Notes: generated by a model not told the origin, from the letters alone. Shown: positions 48,718 through 62,831, counted from the first letter of the stretch. The stretch is 64,000 bases of DNA from Gerris lacustris (GCA_951217055.1 OX578286.1:38534345-38598344), one strand, 5' to 3'. Made by a program: numbers and translations.

Positions 48718-51700
48718 TTGACACAACTTGGATATATGGCAATGGCAGTAACTTGGACACAACTTGGATATATGGTAGTAACTTGGACACAACTTGGATA
48801 TATGGTAGTAACTTGGACACAACTTGGATATATGGCAGTAACTTGGACACAACTTGGATATATGGTAGTAACTTGGACACAACTTGGATATATGGCAGTA
48901 ACTTGGACACAACTTGGATATATGGTAGTAACTTGGACACAACTTGGATATATGGCAGTAACTTGGACACAACTTGGATATATGGCAGTAACTTGGACAC
49001 AACTTGGATATATGGTAGTAACTTGGACACAACTTGGATATATATGGTAGTAACTTGGACACAACTTGGATATATATGGTAGTAACTTGGACACAACTTG
49101 GATATATGGCAGTAACTTGGACACAACTTGGATATATGGCAGTAACTTGGACACAACTTGGATATATGGCAGTAACTTGGACACAACTTGGATATATGGT
49201 AGTAACTTGGACACAACTTGGATATATATGGTAGTAACTTGGACACAACTTGGATATATGGTAGTAACTTGGACACAACTTGGATATATGGCAGTAACTT
49301 GGACACAACTTGGATATATGGTAGTAACTTGGACACAACTTAAATATATATGGTAGTAACTTGGACACAACTTGGATATATGGTAGTAACTTGGACACAA
49401 CTTGGATATATGGCAGTAACTTGGACACAACTTGGATATATGGCAGTAACTTGGACACAACTTGGATATATGGCAGTAACTTGGACACAACTTGGATATA
49501 TGGCAGTAACTTGGACACAACTTGGATATATGGTAGTAACTTGGACACAACTTGGATATATATGGTAGTAACTTGGACACAACTTGGATATATGGCAGTA
49601 ACTTGGACACAACTTGGATATATGGTAGTAACTTGGACACAACTTGGATATATGGCAGTAACTTGGACACAACTTGGATATATGGTAGTAACTTGGACAC
49701 AACTTGGATATATATGGTAGTAACTTGGACACAACTTGGATATATGGCAGTAACTTGGAAACAACTTGGATATATGGTAGTAACTTGGACACAACTTGGA
49801 TATATGGTAGTAACTTGGACACAACTTGGATATATATGGTAGTAACTTGGACACAACTTGGATATATGGTAGTAACTTGGACACAACTTGGATATATGGT
49901 AGTAACTTGGACACAACTTGGATATATGGCAGTAAATTGGACACAACTTGGATATATGGTAGTAACTTGGACACAACTTGGATATATGGCAGTAACTTGG
50001 ACACAACTTGGATATATGGTAGTAACTTGGACACAACTTGGATATATGGCAGTAACTTGGACACAACTTGGATATATGGCAGTAACTTGGACACAACTTG
50101 GATATATGGTAGTAACTTGGACACAACTTGGATATATAACAGTAACTTGGACACAACTTGGATATATGGCAGTAACTTGGACACAACTTGGATATATGGC
50201 AGTAACTTGGACACAACTTGGATATATGGCAGTAACTTGGACACAACTTGGATATATGGTAGTAACTTGGACACAACTTGGATATATAACAGTAACTTGG
50301 ACACAACTTGGATATATGGCAGTAACTTGGACACAACTTGGCTATATGGTAGTAACTTGGACACAACTTGGATATATGGTAGTAACTTGGACACAACTTG
50401 GCTAAATGGTAGTAACTTGGACACAACTTGGATATATGGCAGTAACTTGGACACAACTTGGATATATGGCAGTAACTTGGACACAACTTGGATATATGGC
50501 AGTAACTTGGACACAACTTGGATATATGGCAGTAACTTGGACACAACTTGGATATAAGGTAGTAACTTGGACACAACTTGGATATATGGCAGTAACTTGG
50601 ACACAACTTGGATATATGGCAGTAACTTGGACACAACTTGGATATATGGCAGTAACTTGGACACAACTTGGATATATGGTAGTAACTTGGACACAACTTG
50701 GATATATGGTAGTAACTTGGACACAACTTGGATATATGGTAGTAACTTGGACACAACTTGGATATATGGTAGTAACTTGGACACAACTTGGATATATGGT
50801 AGTAACTTGGACACAACTTGGATATATGGTAGTAACTTGGACACAACTTGGATATATGGTAGTAACTTGGACACAACTTGGATATATGGTAGTAACTTGG
50901 ACACAACTTGGATATATATGGTAGTAACTTGGACACAACTTGGATATATGGCAGTAACTTGGACACAACTTGGATATATGGCAGTAACTTGGACACAACT
51001 TGGATATATGGTAGTAACTTGGACACAACTTGGATATATGGTAGTAACTTGGACACAACTTGGATATATATGGTAGTAACTTGGACACAACTTGGATATA
51101 TGGCAGTAACTTGGACACAACTTGGATATATGGCAGTAACTTGGACACAACTTGGATATATGGTAGTAACTTGGACACAACTTGGATATATGGTAGTAAC
51201 TTGGACACAACTTGGATATATGGCAGTAACTTGGACACAACTTGGATATATGGTAGTAACTTGGACACAACTTGGATATATGGCAGTAACTTGGACACAA
51301 CTTGGATATATATGGTAGTAACTTGGACACAACTTGGATATATATGGTAGTAACTTGGACACAACTTGGATATATGGCAGTAACTTGGACACAACTTATG
51401 ATATATGGTAGTAACTTGGACACAACTTGGATATATGGTAGTAACTTGGACACAACTTGGATATATGGTAGTAACTTGGACACAACTTGGATATATATGG
51501 TAGTAACTTGGACACAACTTGGATATATGGCAGTAACTTGGACACAACTTATGATATATGGTAGTAACATGGACACAACTTGGATATATGGTAGTAACTT
51601 GGACACAACTTATGATATATGGTAGTAACTTGGACACAACTTGGATATATGGCAGTAACTTGGACACAACTTGGATATATGGCAGTAACTTGGACACAAC

Positions 51701-54427
51701 TTGGATATATGGCAGTAACTTGGACACAACTTGGATATATGGCAGTAACTTGGACACAACTTGGATATATGGTAGTAACTTGGACACAACTTGGATATAT
51801 GGTAGTAACTTGGACACAACTTGGATATATATGGTAGTAACTTGGACACAACTTGGATATATGGTAGTAACTTGGACACAACTTGGATATATGGCAGTAA
51901 CTTGGACACAACTTGGATATATGGCAGTAACTTGGACACAACTTGGATATATGGCAGTAACTTGGACACAACTTGGATATATGGTAGTAACTTGGACACA
52001 ACTTGGATATATGGTAGTAACTTGGACACAACTTGGATATATGGTAGTAACTTGGACACAACCTGGATATATGGCAATGGCAGTAACTTGGACACAACTT
52101 GGATATATGGCAGTAACTTGGACACAACTTGGATATATGGCAGTAACTTGGACACAACTTGGATATATGGCAGTAACTTGGACACAACTTGGATATATGG
52201 CTGTAACTTGGACACAACTTATGATATATGGCAGTAATTTGGACACAACTTGGATATATATGGTAGTAACTTGGACACAACTTGGATATATGGCAGTAAC
52301 TTGGACACAACTTATGATATATGGCAGTAACTTGGACACAACTTGGATATATATGGTAGTAACTTGGACACAACTTGGATATATGGCAGTAACTTGGACA
52401 CAACTTGGATATATGGTAGTAACTTGGACACAACTTGGATATATGGCAGTAACTTGGACACAACTTGGATATATGGCAGTAACTTGGACACAACTTGGAT
52501 ATATGGTAGTAACTTGGACACAACTTGGATATATAACAGTAACTTGGACACAACTTGGATATATGGCAGTAACTTGGACACAACTTGGATATATGGCAGT
52601 AACTTGGACACAACTTGGATATATGGCAGTAACTTGGACACAACTTGGATATATGGTAGTAACTTGGACACAACTTGGATATATAACAGTAACTTGGACA
52701 CAACTTGGATATATGGCAGTAACTTGGACACAACTTGGCTATATGGTAGTAACTTGGACACAACTTGGATATATGGTAGTAACTTGGACACAACTTGGCT
52801 AAATGGTAGTAACTTGGACACAACTTGGATATATGGCAGTAACTTGGACACAACTTGGATATATGGCAGTAACTTGGACACAACTTGGATATATGGCAGT
52901 AACTTGGACACAACTTGGATATATGGCAGTAACTTGGACACAACTTGGATATAAGGTAGTAACTTGGACACAACTTGGATATATGGCAGTAACTTGGACA
53001 CAACTTGGATATATGGCAGTAACTTGGACACAACTTGGATATATGGCAGTAACTTGGACACAACTTGGATATATGGTAGTAACTTGGACACAACTTGGAT
53101 ATATGGTAGTAACTTGGACACAACTTGGATATATGGTAGTAACTTGGACACAACTTGGATATATGGTAGTAACTTGGACACAACTTGGATATATGGCAGT
53201 AACTTGGACACAACTTATGATATATGGCAGTAACTTGGACACAACTTGGATATATATGGTAGTAACTTGGACACAACTTGGATATATGGTAGTAACTTGG
53301 ACACAACTTGGATATATGGTAGTAACTTGGACACAACTTGGATATATGGTAGTAACTTGGACACAACTTGGATATATGGTAGTAACTTGGACACAACTTG
53401 GATATATATGGTAGTAACTTGGACACAACTTGGATATATGGCAGTAACTTGGACACAACTTGGATATATGGCAGTAACTTGGACACAACTTGGATATATG
53501 GTAGTAACTTGGACACAACTTGGATATATGGTAGTAACTTGGACACAACTTGGATATATGGCAGTAACTTGGACACAACTTGGATATATGGTAGTAACTT
53601 GGACACAACTTGGATATATGGCAGTAACTTGGACACAACTTGGATATATATGGTAGTAACTTGGACACAACTTGGATATATATGGTAGTAACTTGGACAC
53701 AACTTGGATATATGGCAGTAACTTGGACACAACTTATGATATATGGTAGTAACTTGGACACAACTTGGATATATGGTAGTAACTTGGACACAACTTGGAT
53801 ATATGGTAGTAACTTGGACACAACTTGGATGTATATGGTAGTAACTTGGACACAACTTGGATATATGGCAGTAACTTGGACACAACTTATGATATATGGT
53901 AGTAACATGGACACAACTTGGATATATGGTAGTAACTTGGACACAACTTATGATATATGGTAGTAACTTGGACACAACTTGGATATATGGCAGTAACTTG
54001 GACACAACTTATGATATATGGTAGTAACTTGGATATATGGTAGTAACTTGGACACAACTTATGATATATGGTAGTAACTTGGACACAACTTGGATATATG
54101 GCAGTAACTTGGACACAACTTGGATATATGGCAGTAACTTGGACACAACTTGGATATATGGCTGTAACTTGGACACAACTTATGATATATGGCAGTAATT
54201 TGGACACAACTTGGATATATATGGTAGTAACTTGGACACAACTTGGATATATGGCAGTAACTTGGACACAACTTATGATATATGGCAGTAACTTGGACAC
54301 AACTTGGATATATATGGTAGTAACTTGGACACAACTTGGATATATATGGTAGTAACTTGGACACAACTTGGATATAATATATGGTAGTAACTTGGACACA
54401 ACTTGGATATATGGTAGTAACTTGGAG
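48718..54427. repeat. 30-bp minisatellite array, about 190 units, with internal duplications
   Basis: The unit is 'acttggacacaacttggata' + 'tatggcagta', alternating irregularly with a 'tatggtagta' version. Rarer units carry an extra TA (32 bp), 'ttatgatatatgg', 'ataac', 'gctatatgg', 'gctaaatgg', 'ataagg' or 'aacatgg'. Rare variants occur in pairs: gctatatgg/gctaaatgg at 50341/50401 and 52738/52798 (offset 2397), aacatgg at 51561 and 53899 (offset 2338), and 'ggctgtaac' at about 52199 and 54160 (offset 1961). Long open frames exist on both strands because the period is a multiple of 3 and the unit lacks stops in some frames. Confidence 0.97.
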
Positions 54428-55205
54428 TTCAATACAGACCTCTCATTCGGTTTTTACCCAGGATCGCCTTATAAATGGTTAGCTCTTTATGTGAAATGGC
54501 AAAATCTGATAGTTACATCAATTATAAGGTACTATACTGATGATGGAGCAACAAAATAACCCTGTGCCATCCATTACATATATAGCTGTATAAGACATTG
54601 GGCAATTTTAGATCCCTACGGGGCTGTTGCGCCACAGAGTTAGTTAGTAATAGGATCCATCATTGTCTTTGACACACATAAAGGTATTAATTATATATAA
54701 ATTGGATTATTTATAGAGAAACTTGACAACTCCAATTAACAAGATTTTGTTTTCATATTTTTAATAAAAACTATTCTCAGACCTGTCTCATTCCACTCCT
54801 ACGTACATCAATTCCATACATCCATCATTCCATTCCAACGGAATTGCTTTATACAAAGAAAAGGGAAAAATTTTAATTAAAAATTTCTACTTTTAGAAAA
54901 ATAAAAAATTGAGGGGAAAAAATATAAATCAATTGAGTTAATAATACTTGGGTCACTATTAATTACAAAGAGGTCCAATTTTTTCCTGACTCTTTGATAA
55001 ATTAAAATGTCAGTTCCACACTAAAGGAGTTCATTTACTATTATTTTTTAGGAAAATAAAATATCAGCAAAAGAAAATAAATCCACGTGAACCAACGCAC
55101 GTGTACTTACTTATTCCAATCATATTATTTTTTTTTAAAATAGATAAATTATGTAGTATTACTTATTATTGATTTTAATTTTAAAAAAATGTGTAACAAC
55201 ACTGC
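54428..55205. other. Unassigned sequence
   Basis: No gene or repeat partner was recognised. Confidence 0.4.
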
Positions 55206-55209
55206 ACGT

Positions 55210-55510
55210 TAGATAACTCGTACATTTTTGTAAGGGTCATACATTTCCTCAAGGGTACCTGTGTTATCTTAAGGGTCCTACATTTCCTCAAGGGTACCTT
55301 TATTATCTTAAGGATCCTACATTTCCTCAAGGGTACCTGTATTACCTTAAGGGTCCTATATTTCCTCAAGGGTACCTGTATTACCTTAAGGGTCCTACAT
55401 TTCCTCAAGGGTACCTGTATTACTTTAAGCGTCCAATATTTCCTCAAGGGTACCTGGATTACTTTAAGCGTCCAATATTTCCTCAAGGTTACCTATATTT
55501 CCTTAAGAGC
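55210..55510 (+). repeat. 39-bp tandem repeat, about seven copies
   Basis: 'acatttcctcaagggtacct' recurs at 55241, 55280, 55319 and so on, exactly 39 bp apart, with 'tattaccttaagggtc' between. It is open on the minus strand as a 13-residue repeat; not a known protein. Confidence 0.93.
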
Positions 55511-55967
55511 ACCTACATTGTAGAGTTGGTGAGCCTGGCAGGTAGCAAGACATACTCCCATGTTACCTAGCATGAAACAGGAGCATATTTAATTATTTAA
55601 TAATCAGTAGTTTATTTAGAATTGGCAGCTTTGTATTAAGTTTTAATTTGAAATACCACTTTATATTTTATAATATATATTCTTTAGTCACAACTACAAT
55701 GTTACATTTATATATACCATTTTCACTCTTACTAAGTTAACACGCATACTGAAGATGACATGTAAGTCGAAACGCGTCTAGTAATTATAAAAAAAATGTG
55801 GTGACAATATTGTTGTGTTTCTTTTTTAACCTCTCTAGTCATAATTACCATTTTTACCTTAACCCTGAATTGGTTATATTCCTTAAATGTTTCACCTTAT
55901 AATCATTTAAAGAAGGTTATGTTAGTTATCTGACTGTAGTCAGTTACCTTTGTTCCTAGTCTTTTTT
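55511..55967. other. Unassigned sequence
   Basis: Apart from the hammerhead-like motif at 55749-55778, nothing was recognised. Confidence 0.4.
55749..55778 (+). ncRNA. Hammerhead-like motif candidate
   Basis: 'ctgaaga' (matching CUGANGA) is followed by a short stem 'gac'...'gtc' with loop 'atgtaa', then 'gaaacgcgtc'. The core strings are intact and a GTC that could precede a cleavage site follows. An extra T before stem II and weak stem I pairing argue against activity. This arrangement is typical of Penelope-like element termini, but no such polymerase is visible here. Confidence 0.3.
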
Positions 55968-56500
55968 TACTTTCTCATAAAAGAGAAAGTATTGTGATGG
56001 CACGAAAATTCTATTTTGATGGATTTACACGTTTTCAGGTCCCCTGAGTCCAAAAACGTGGTTTTTAAAAAATGTCTGTCTGTCATCTGTCGTTTGAGCA
56101 GACGCCTGGAGCCGAAACTACTGGGCTGATTTTCACGAAATTTGGCATAATGATCAGAAAAATCATACCCCGAGGAGAAATCGAGAAATGAATTATAGCT
56201 CCAAATTTGGGGGCGCTACCCCAAAAAACTCTGAAAAAAAGTTATTTCTCGAAAACGGTTCCGACGATTTTGATTAAAAAATTCTAAAATGTAGTCCATT
56301 TAAATACGAATCTAACGATATATAAGCAGTTTTCCCGAGAAAAATCTAGTTCCTGAGAAAATAGCTTAAAACGCGGATGGAGAGAGACCAAGTTCGATTC
56401 CCCGCGCAAGGGAAGTTATTTTTATGATAAATATTCATGAAATGTTCAATAATAATTAAATGTACGTACAAAACTAATAAATGGGCAACACTGGGCTAAG
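55968..56500 (+). mobile_element. Short interspersed element, family C (fuller copy)
   Basis: It begins with the hairpin 'actttctc' / 'gagaaagt', then 'attgtgatggcacgaaaatt', 'atgtctgtctgtcatctgtc', 'tggagccgaaactactgggc', 'tgattttcacgaaatttggc', then the part shared with 1-345. 'gagaaagtttgtctgagttg' just after its end (about 56520) also occurs in the foldback at about 9680. Confidence 0.6.
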
Positions 56501-56708
56501 TATTTATGATATTTTATATGAGAAAGTTTGTCTGAGTTGTCTCGGACCGATTTTTGCCATATACATTGTTTTAGTTTTATCCTTATCTTAAAAAAATCGG
56601 TTTTGTTAGTTATCTCACTGTAGTCAGTTAACTTGGTTCCATTTCTTATTTTTTTCCATATACTACGTTGTTTTAGGTATTTTTCTTGATCTTCATGAGG
56701 AGAAGGTT

Positions 56709-57787
56709 AAGCCGGCTGCACACTCTCGGCGAGTATATACGAGAAGAGGTACCCTCCACATTCTCGCCGTTTCGCCGAGGGGTTGAATGAAGACGAGACA
56801 CCCCCCACCGAGATCCCTTTGACTCGGGTCTGAAATACCGACTGTTAAGGCCAAGCTTATTTTTCTTATAATTTTAATTTAGTATAATTAACTTAGTCTA
56901 CAGATTTTAGATTCTACGCGATTCAAGGGCTAATTAGTTAACCTAATTAAGAAGCCATCCTTCTGAACCCAGGAAATGACTCTTGCACCTCGTTCTACTT
57001 AGAAGAGTCATCTACAAATAATTCAATTAGATTCATTTCGGATTAGAGATTCAACTTAACGCTTAATTCAATTAATGTTAGCTGCTACTTGGCTTAACTC
57101 TCTTCTTTCCTTCAGTGTGCCTTCAAACCTCAAGGTGTTAACATCGTCCACCTTGCAGGTCTACCTAGAAAGTCGCTACTGAACTTTCACGGTTGTTTCT
57201 CTTCATCCAGCCTTTTGGTCACTTTCCTGACCACCCTATCTGCATTACTGCTAGCAGTGCTGAGGGGAAGGACGCAGCTGATCCTCTCCCACCTATTCCA
57301 GCCTGCCCACCAACTATCTACCTTCGGCCACATCTCGCCACCACAACCTGGTTTTCTTTAATTATTTATTTCTTAACTTATGTCACTTACTCCTACTAAC
57401 CTTAATTTTTTATACATTCATATTTTGGATGTTACAAGTCAATTTCTTATTATTTCAATTATATTCCTTAATTTATTATTGTGTCTTTATTTTAATTTAC
57501 CCAGTGAATAATTCTCCTTTTAATTTACGTAGTTCACTATTTTCCTTTAATATATTTTTTCCCCCGACCTGGGGGTGGTCCTTTGTATTTACGCACCTAT
57601 GGAACAAGGAAGGAATTGAGTGGTAAAAGATTTTACACTCCATCCGCCTTGACACCGACTCCGAGGGGAGACACGGCGAGGCGAAGCGAGGCGAGGCGAG
57701 ACTACCCGAGGAAAGGTGAGCTCATCCTCTACACTCTCGTGTTCTCCGACCCTCGTGTAGTCTCTCCGAGAGTGTGGAGCCGGCTTT
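56709..57787. mobile_element. DNA-transposon-like element with GCCGGCT termini
   Basis: The left end 'gccggctgcacactctcggc' faces the right end inverse 'gagagtgtggagccggc', about 24 bp of inverted repeat, flanked by TTAA/TTTA-like sequence. The right third has 'cgaggcgaagcgaggcgagg' repeats. The GC-richer middle has short open frames without similarity to transposases. Confidence 0.65.
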
Positions 57788-58104
57788 ATATTAAATGCCT
57801 CACTGTATTCAGTTAACTTAATTCCTAGTCTTGATTCTTGTTATGTACAGAATTGGTTTAGTTTTCTCCTTATCTTTATAAAACGAAGTTTAATTATCTC
57901 ACTGGAGTCATTTAACTTAGTTTAATATTCTGTTTCTAGTTATCCAAATTCCTTTTGAAACCACTGACCCTATTTTCTAGATTACAGTGAAATATTTGAG
58001 ACATTTCTGGGATTAATTTAGTATATATTATTTTATAATACAAGAATAGTTAGAATATCATTGTAATAGTTCCATTATATTTTGTTATTAATAATATATT
58101 CGGT

Positions 58105-58340
58105 ACTTCTTTAGATTGTTACTCCCCTATGTTTTTTTTTTTTAACATAAATGACAAACTAAATAACTATTAACTATTAAGACAAAGGAATGTTTACTCC
58201 AATTTACTTTGGGACAAAGGAATGTCACACTTCTGTTTTATAAGGGGAGTAACATTCTAAAGAAGAATATTTTGCAAGCCTTCTTTAGATTGTTACTCCC
58301 CTCTGTTTTCTTTATAAAGGGAGTAACAATCTAAAGAAGT
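58105..58340. mobile_element. MITE with CTTCTTTAGATTG termini (copy)
   Basis: 'acttctttagattgttactc' at the left and 'gggagtaacaatctaaagaa' at the right, with a second hairpin of the same arms at 58281-58340. The core 'gggacaaaggaatgtcacac' is in reverse orientation relative to 2813-4611. Confidence 0.8.
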
Positions 58341-60390
58341 GCTATATATTCTTTGAGTTTATTCTACCAATTAACTCTTAGTAGTCAATTCCAAGTAGAC
58401 GTAATTCTAAATCACTAGACTTCACCTAACTATTTAGAATTTAAGATCAGATAGCTAATTACAATTCTTAGTCGACTTGACCCCAATACAAGTGCTTAAC
58501 CCTTAGTTAATGTAGTGGTAAGATAACTTCGTTTTACCTTACTTTACATTACTAATAAATTATCAAATTTTTTATACCAATTAAATTTCAAATTTATTAT
58601 TCATATTTTAGAATTAATTTCTTTAAAAATAATAATTAATATTTATACTCAAAAGTCATAATTAACGTAACAGACTGCTTAACTGATCTATTTATCATCA
58701 GATATTCAGGGTTTCACGCCACAATATACATAGAAAATGCAAGAGATAAATTATGTAAAGGAATGTACTAAACTAACAAGAAACCCTTGGAAATAATAAA
58801 TTATAAGAAAAACTCTTTTCTTTCAATAAAAAATTTAAAGTGGGAGAAAGAAAAAAAAATATACTTAACTACAACAAAGAAGTTAAAACCAACAGTTTCA
58901 AGTTAAAACTAAGACAAATCTACCTGAAGATTTTTGAATCTATCATATTTTTCAGCTAAACAAATAAAAAAAACCAAGAAAACTTTTTCAAAAAATTATT
59001 CTCTTCAATTGTTTACTTTATCTTTAATATTTTTCCCTCGATGAAAAACTATTTCCTTTTCGATAATATTTTTATATAGCTATTGAAATTTGTTGGAACC
59101 CATTTTTAATATTTTTAAATATATTACACTATAAAAAAAAAAAATTAAAACAAATAAAATATCTCATACAAATAAAATTGTAATAGTCCCCAATCTACTT
59201 AAAGATAACTTTTAGTAAATGAGCTTGTAATAGTATCACATACTAAAAACAAATGAAGTAAATTTTAATTTTTAGCAATTTTAATAATAGATAAATTGTC
59301 TAATATAGAAAAGCTATGAGGATATCACTACAAAATATTAACTTCTGAGAATAGAACGATGTTCATAATATAACAGGTTCATTCAATGGGAAATTCAAAG
59401 ATTTGACATTTTATGAAGGTAGATACAGGTGTTTCAAAACGAAATGTTGAAAAGGTGACATGTAGAGAATGTATGACACCATTAGTAGTGGGGGGAGGGA
59501 CTGGAGACTCGTCCATTTCATCGAGTACATACCCTATTGTTAGCTTAGACGAAACATGAAGGAATTTTTACACAAAAGGTTTTAGGTCATGCTAATGTAC
59601 ATCACGTGCGAAGGCCATGTTAATGTCAAAACATGTTTACTAAAATGTAATTTTGTGAATTTTTTTGTGAATTTAATGTAATTTTTTAATCATTTTTTAA
59701 CTGTAAAATTTAAATTAACAAAATAAATATATATATATATATTGTGAAGTGAATGTAATTTTCACAAACTTTTAATATTACCTTAACCCTTGCTTACATA
59801 ATATATATGAATATTTTCAATTCTTTTGCCTGTGGATATTTATCTATAAAACTATAATATACAACTATAATGATTGCATGGCTCATTCACTGATATTAAT
59901 GTTTAGTTATTTTCAGAATAGCTAAAAACTTGAATTTTGACTCACTTCTAGCTTGTGCCGTGAAATCTACGAAAACTGTCCAAAAAGTTTACACCCTTAA
60001 ATATATATATATAAATATTGTGTTTTACTTTTTAAAAATTAGGAATAAATTTAACGAATAAATAAATTTATTTTTCTTTTAAGTTGGAATGTAAAGTAGG
60101 ATTTATAAGCCGTGGGTTCTAAAATTAAAAATAATATATTCCGGGGATAAAGTTTTATATAACCGAGGAGCGAGTATTTCTCTTCACTAAAGAATGTTTT
60201 TTAAAATAAAAGTTTTAACTTTGTGACTTTCGACTTCTCGGAATTTATAAATTCTACTGAAAGAGAGACTAGTTAAAGACTTTTAAGTTAAACAAATTTG
60301 AAATTATGTGAAACAAAATTAGATACAATTTATACATATAAAAAAAGATTAAATATGTCTTAGTCTAAAATCAAATTATCTGGTTTTTAT
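58341..60390. other. AT-rich sequence without recognised gene
   Basis: Short TA tracts occur at 59727-59742 and 60001-60011, with A/T homopolymers. A slightly GC-richer island at 59440-59600 has no coding signal. Confidence 0.5.
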
Positions 60391-60990
60391 AGGGTCCGCA
60401 AGCAAAACTTAGGACCCTTATATTTTCTTGCGTGTGTCTGTCTGTCTGTCCGTCTGTCGCCTGCTCTCACGGCTACACCTTGTGTCCGATCACTTTAAAA
60501 TTTGGCATATATGTGTATAGTACCTACCCACAAATTTTAAAAATATAACGACTTAAAAATATGATTTTTCAAAAAAAAAATAGGGTGAAAAAAATTAAAG
60601 GTTAAAATTTAAAAGGTTAAATTTTTTTGTGGTAGTTTTTCCGTCCGTCCGTCACATATTAGATCATATATCCTGACCTATAAAGAGCTTAGAGATTTGA
60701 AATTTGGTATAAAACTTAAACTTTTTTGTCCAAAAATAGAAAAAATGTTGCGAACTTTTCAACACGACATTTCTTCGATCAGTGAGCAACATTTTTTTAT
60801 TTTTTGTAATTTTTGAGAGGGGGTATCATTTCAAAGGTATTGCAATGTAGACACTAATTCACATCGCGTTTTCAAAATGGCGGCCATTTTACTCCCAAAA
60901 GAACCAAATAAGTGCATTCCTGTAGATGCTAAAGGATAATATGCACTGCACACCTTGCTCCTACAAGATGTAACTGCTTGTACAAATTTT
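60391..60990 (+). mobile_element. Helentron/Helitron-like family A, diverged copy or two adjacent fragments
   Basis: 'agggtccgcaagcaaaactt' + 'aggaccc' is the 5' end with its inner inverted arm, followed by 'gtctgtctgtctgtccgtct' and 'aaaatttggcatatatgtg'. From about 60640 a second CCGTCCGTCC block begins with 'gaaatttggtataaaac' and ends in 'aaaatggcggccatttt'. No 3' GCCTACGGACCC was found. Confidence 0.5.
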
Positions 60991-60993
60991 AGT

Positions 60994-60994
<1 letters not shown>

Positions 60995-61055
<61 letters not shown>
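60995..61055. repeat. (TA)n microsatellite
   Basis: A pure TA tract of about 60 bp. Confidence 0.95.
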
Positions 61056-61059
<4 letters not shown>

Positions 61060-61559
61060 AATAATAACGTAAGATAAATTAATTTTTATGACAAAAGAAA
61101 CCCTTTTAGAAGATTACTGGCAAGTACTTGACGGGATTGTTTCGTACGTCATATATTTTGTAAGACATAAATATTCGAATAAATACTTTAAGTTTCATAT
61201 TCGCAGCCTTTGAGAGATATTATTTGAATATATTGATAAAAATATATTCTAAGAATTTCTGAAGAGCTCCATCTTCCCACAAAATATATAAATAATATAC
61301 TGGGGAGGGTTTGAGCTTGAGACTTCAGAGTATTTCATTGTGTTTAGGAAATAAAAATGGATCTAAAAATTTTGTTTTACGTCATTATAATAAAATTATT
61401 TAAAAGTTATAGCTAAAATAAATTTTAAATGGCCGCTATGTTGAAACGGCTCGGCCATGTTGGTTAACGACAATAAATGGTAAGATGATAATATAAGGTT
61501 TGTTCCATACGCATGCGCTAACATTGTACTGTAATAAAATCATGTCAGGTTTGTACGGC

Positions 61560-62130
61560 TTTAAGACTATAATGCGCACCGTATTAAAAATATTCAAGGT
61601 AACATAACAGTTAAGGAACCTTCCTGTTGACATGTGTGACGATTGGCATAACTGCGCATGTCATACAGACCAGTATTTGGTATTGTCAGAAGATCGTGAT
61701 CTGTAAATTTGTTTGTTGTAGGATTGTTCCAACTGCCATATTTATACAGTCCTTTTTATCGTCCCGCGGATCGTTGGGAATCATTATGACAGGTTTTATA
61801 TGCATTCGCTAACATTTTACTGTAATAAAATCATCAATCACTGCCGAACCGAACAGAGCAAACGAGCCTAGCATTAGTCTCTGCGCATGCTCAGTATAAA
61901 GTGCGCCTGCGCATCTCAGACTGGGCATGCGCAGAGACCATTGCTGGGTTCGTTTCCTCTGTTTCGGTTCGGCAGTCTGGACCCGGCTTTAAGGACTATA
62001 ATTCGCACCATATTAATACATTTAAGGAAACCTAACAGTTAGGGAACCTTCCGGTTAACATGTGTGACAATTGACATAGCTGTGCATGTCATACAAACCA
62101 GTACTTGGTATTGTCAAGTCAGAGGATCGT
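61560..62130 (+). repeat. Direct duplication (about 140 bp, offset about 430) flanking a small MITE
   Basis: 'actataatgcgcaccgtatt' / 'actataattcgcaccatatt', 'ggaaccttcctgttgacatg' / 'ggaaccttccggttaacatg', and 'catgtcatacagaccagta' / 'catgtcatacaaaccagta' occur in the same order at about 61566-61690 and 61995-62120. Confidence 0.7.
61840..61977. mobile_element. Small palindromic MITE (ACTGCCGAACCGAA)
   Basis: 'actgccgaaccgaacagagc' faces 'tctgtttcggttcggcagt', and inside these 'tagtctctgcgcatgc' faces 'gcatgcgcagagacca'. It lies between the two copies of the duplication at 61560-62130. The GCGCATGC repeats resemble NRF1-type sites but belong to the palindrome. Confidence 0.75.
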
Positions 62131-62831
62131 TTGAATCGTACAGTAAACTGTTCTCAAACGATACCTGTGTGGGTTGGAACAGTTTGGAAGACGGTACGAA
62201 ACACTGTCACAAGCCGGGTTGGAACGGCTTTTATCCATTGCGCATGCCCTTGACAATCGCACGGATAGTACACTGCTTGGTTGGAACAAATCTATAATGT
62301 TTAGTATAAATATCTTAGACAGTGTTGCCTTCTCTCTCTCTAATACAATTTTTTCCTAAACATAGGTTGTTTTCACGCTAAAACCACATCGGTAGATCTA
62401 CAACTAGTCTTGTTTACAACTCTTTGAGTAAACAGTGAGGCAGCTTAAGTTCGGGTTTGTTTGAACACGTATATAACCATCTCCATTTCTCAACTGCATT
62501 TACTTAGTAGAAATTTACTTCACTGAACCAATGCACGTGCGCCCTTCATCCATTAACCTTTGAAATTACAAGAAAACAAATTGAATATGAGAGTGGGGGC
62601 ATACAAAATGGAGGGGGGGGGGGGGGGGGGTAATCTGAATCTGTATTACCCACATATAAGCTTAACTTAAGTGAATTTAGCATAACCCACTGAATCCTCA
62701 TTCTAAACCAACGGAAATTTATTTATATTTGTCTAAAACTCACAAAGATAGCAACAATTAATAATTACGCATGGCAACGATTGTGAAAAATATTCCAGTT
62801 CAATTACAGTTAAAAACCTTTTGTAGGTTTT
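62131..62831. other. Unassigned sequence
   Basis: It holds a G-run at about 62611-62630. Short frames show no similarity. Confidence 0.4.

Noticed and set aside
48658..54005. Very long open frames (up to about 980 codons) on the minus strand and several on the plus strand
   Set aside because: They lie wholly in the 30-bp array. A period divisible by three with stop-free units opens frames on both strands; the translations are monotonous repeats with no known domain.
57193..57399. GC-richer 68-codon frame within the GCCGGCT element
   Set aside because: It has no domain similarity and is a short frame inside a transposon-like element; insufficient evidence for a gene.
61880..61940. NRF1 binding-site cluster
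   Set aside because: The GCGCATGC sites are the mirrored arms of a palindromic MITE and no promoter context is visible.
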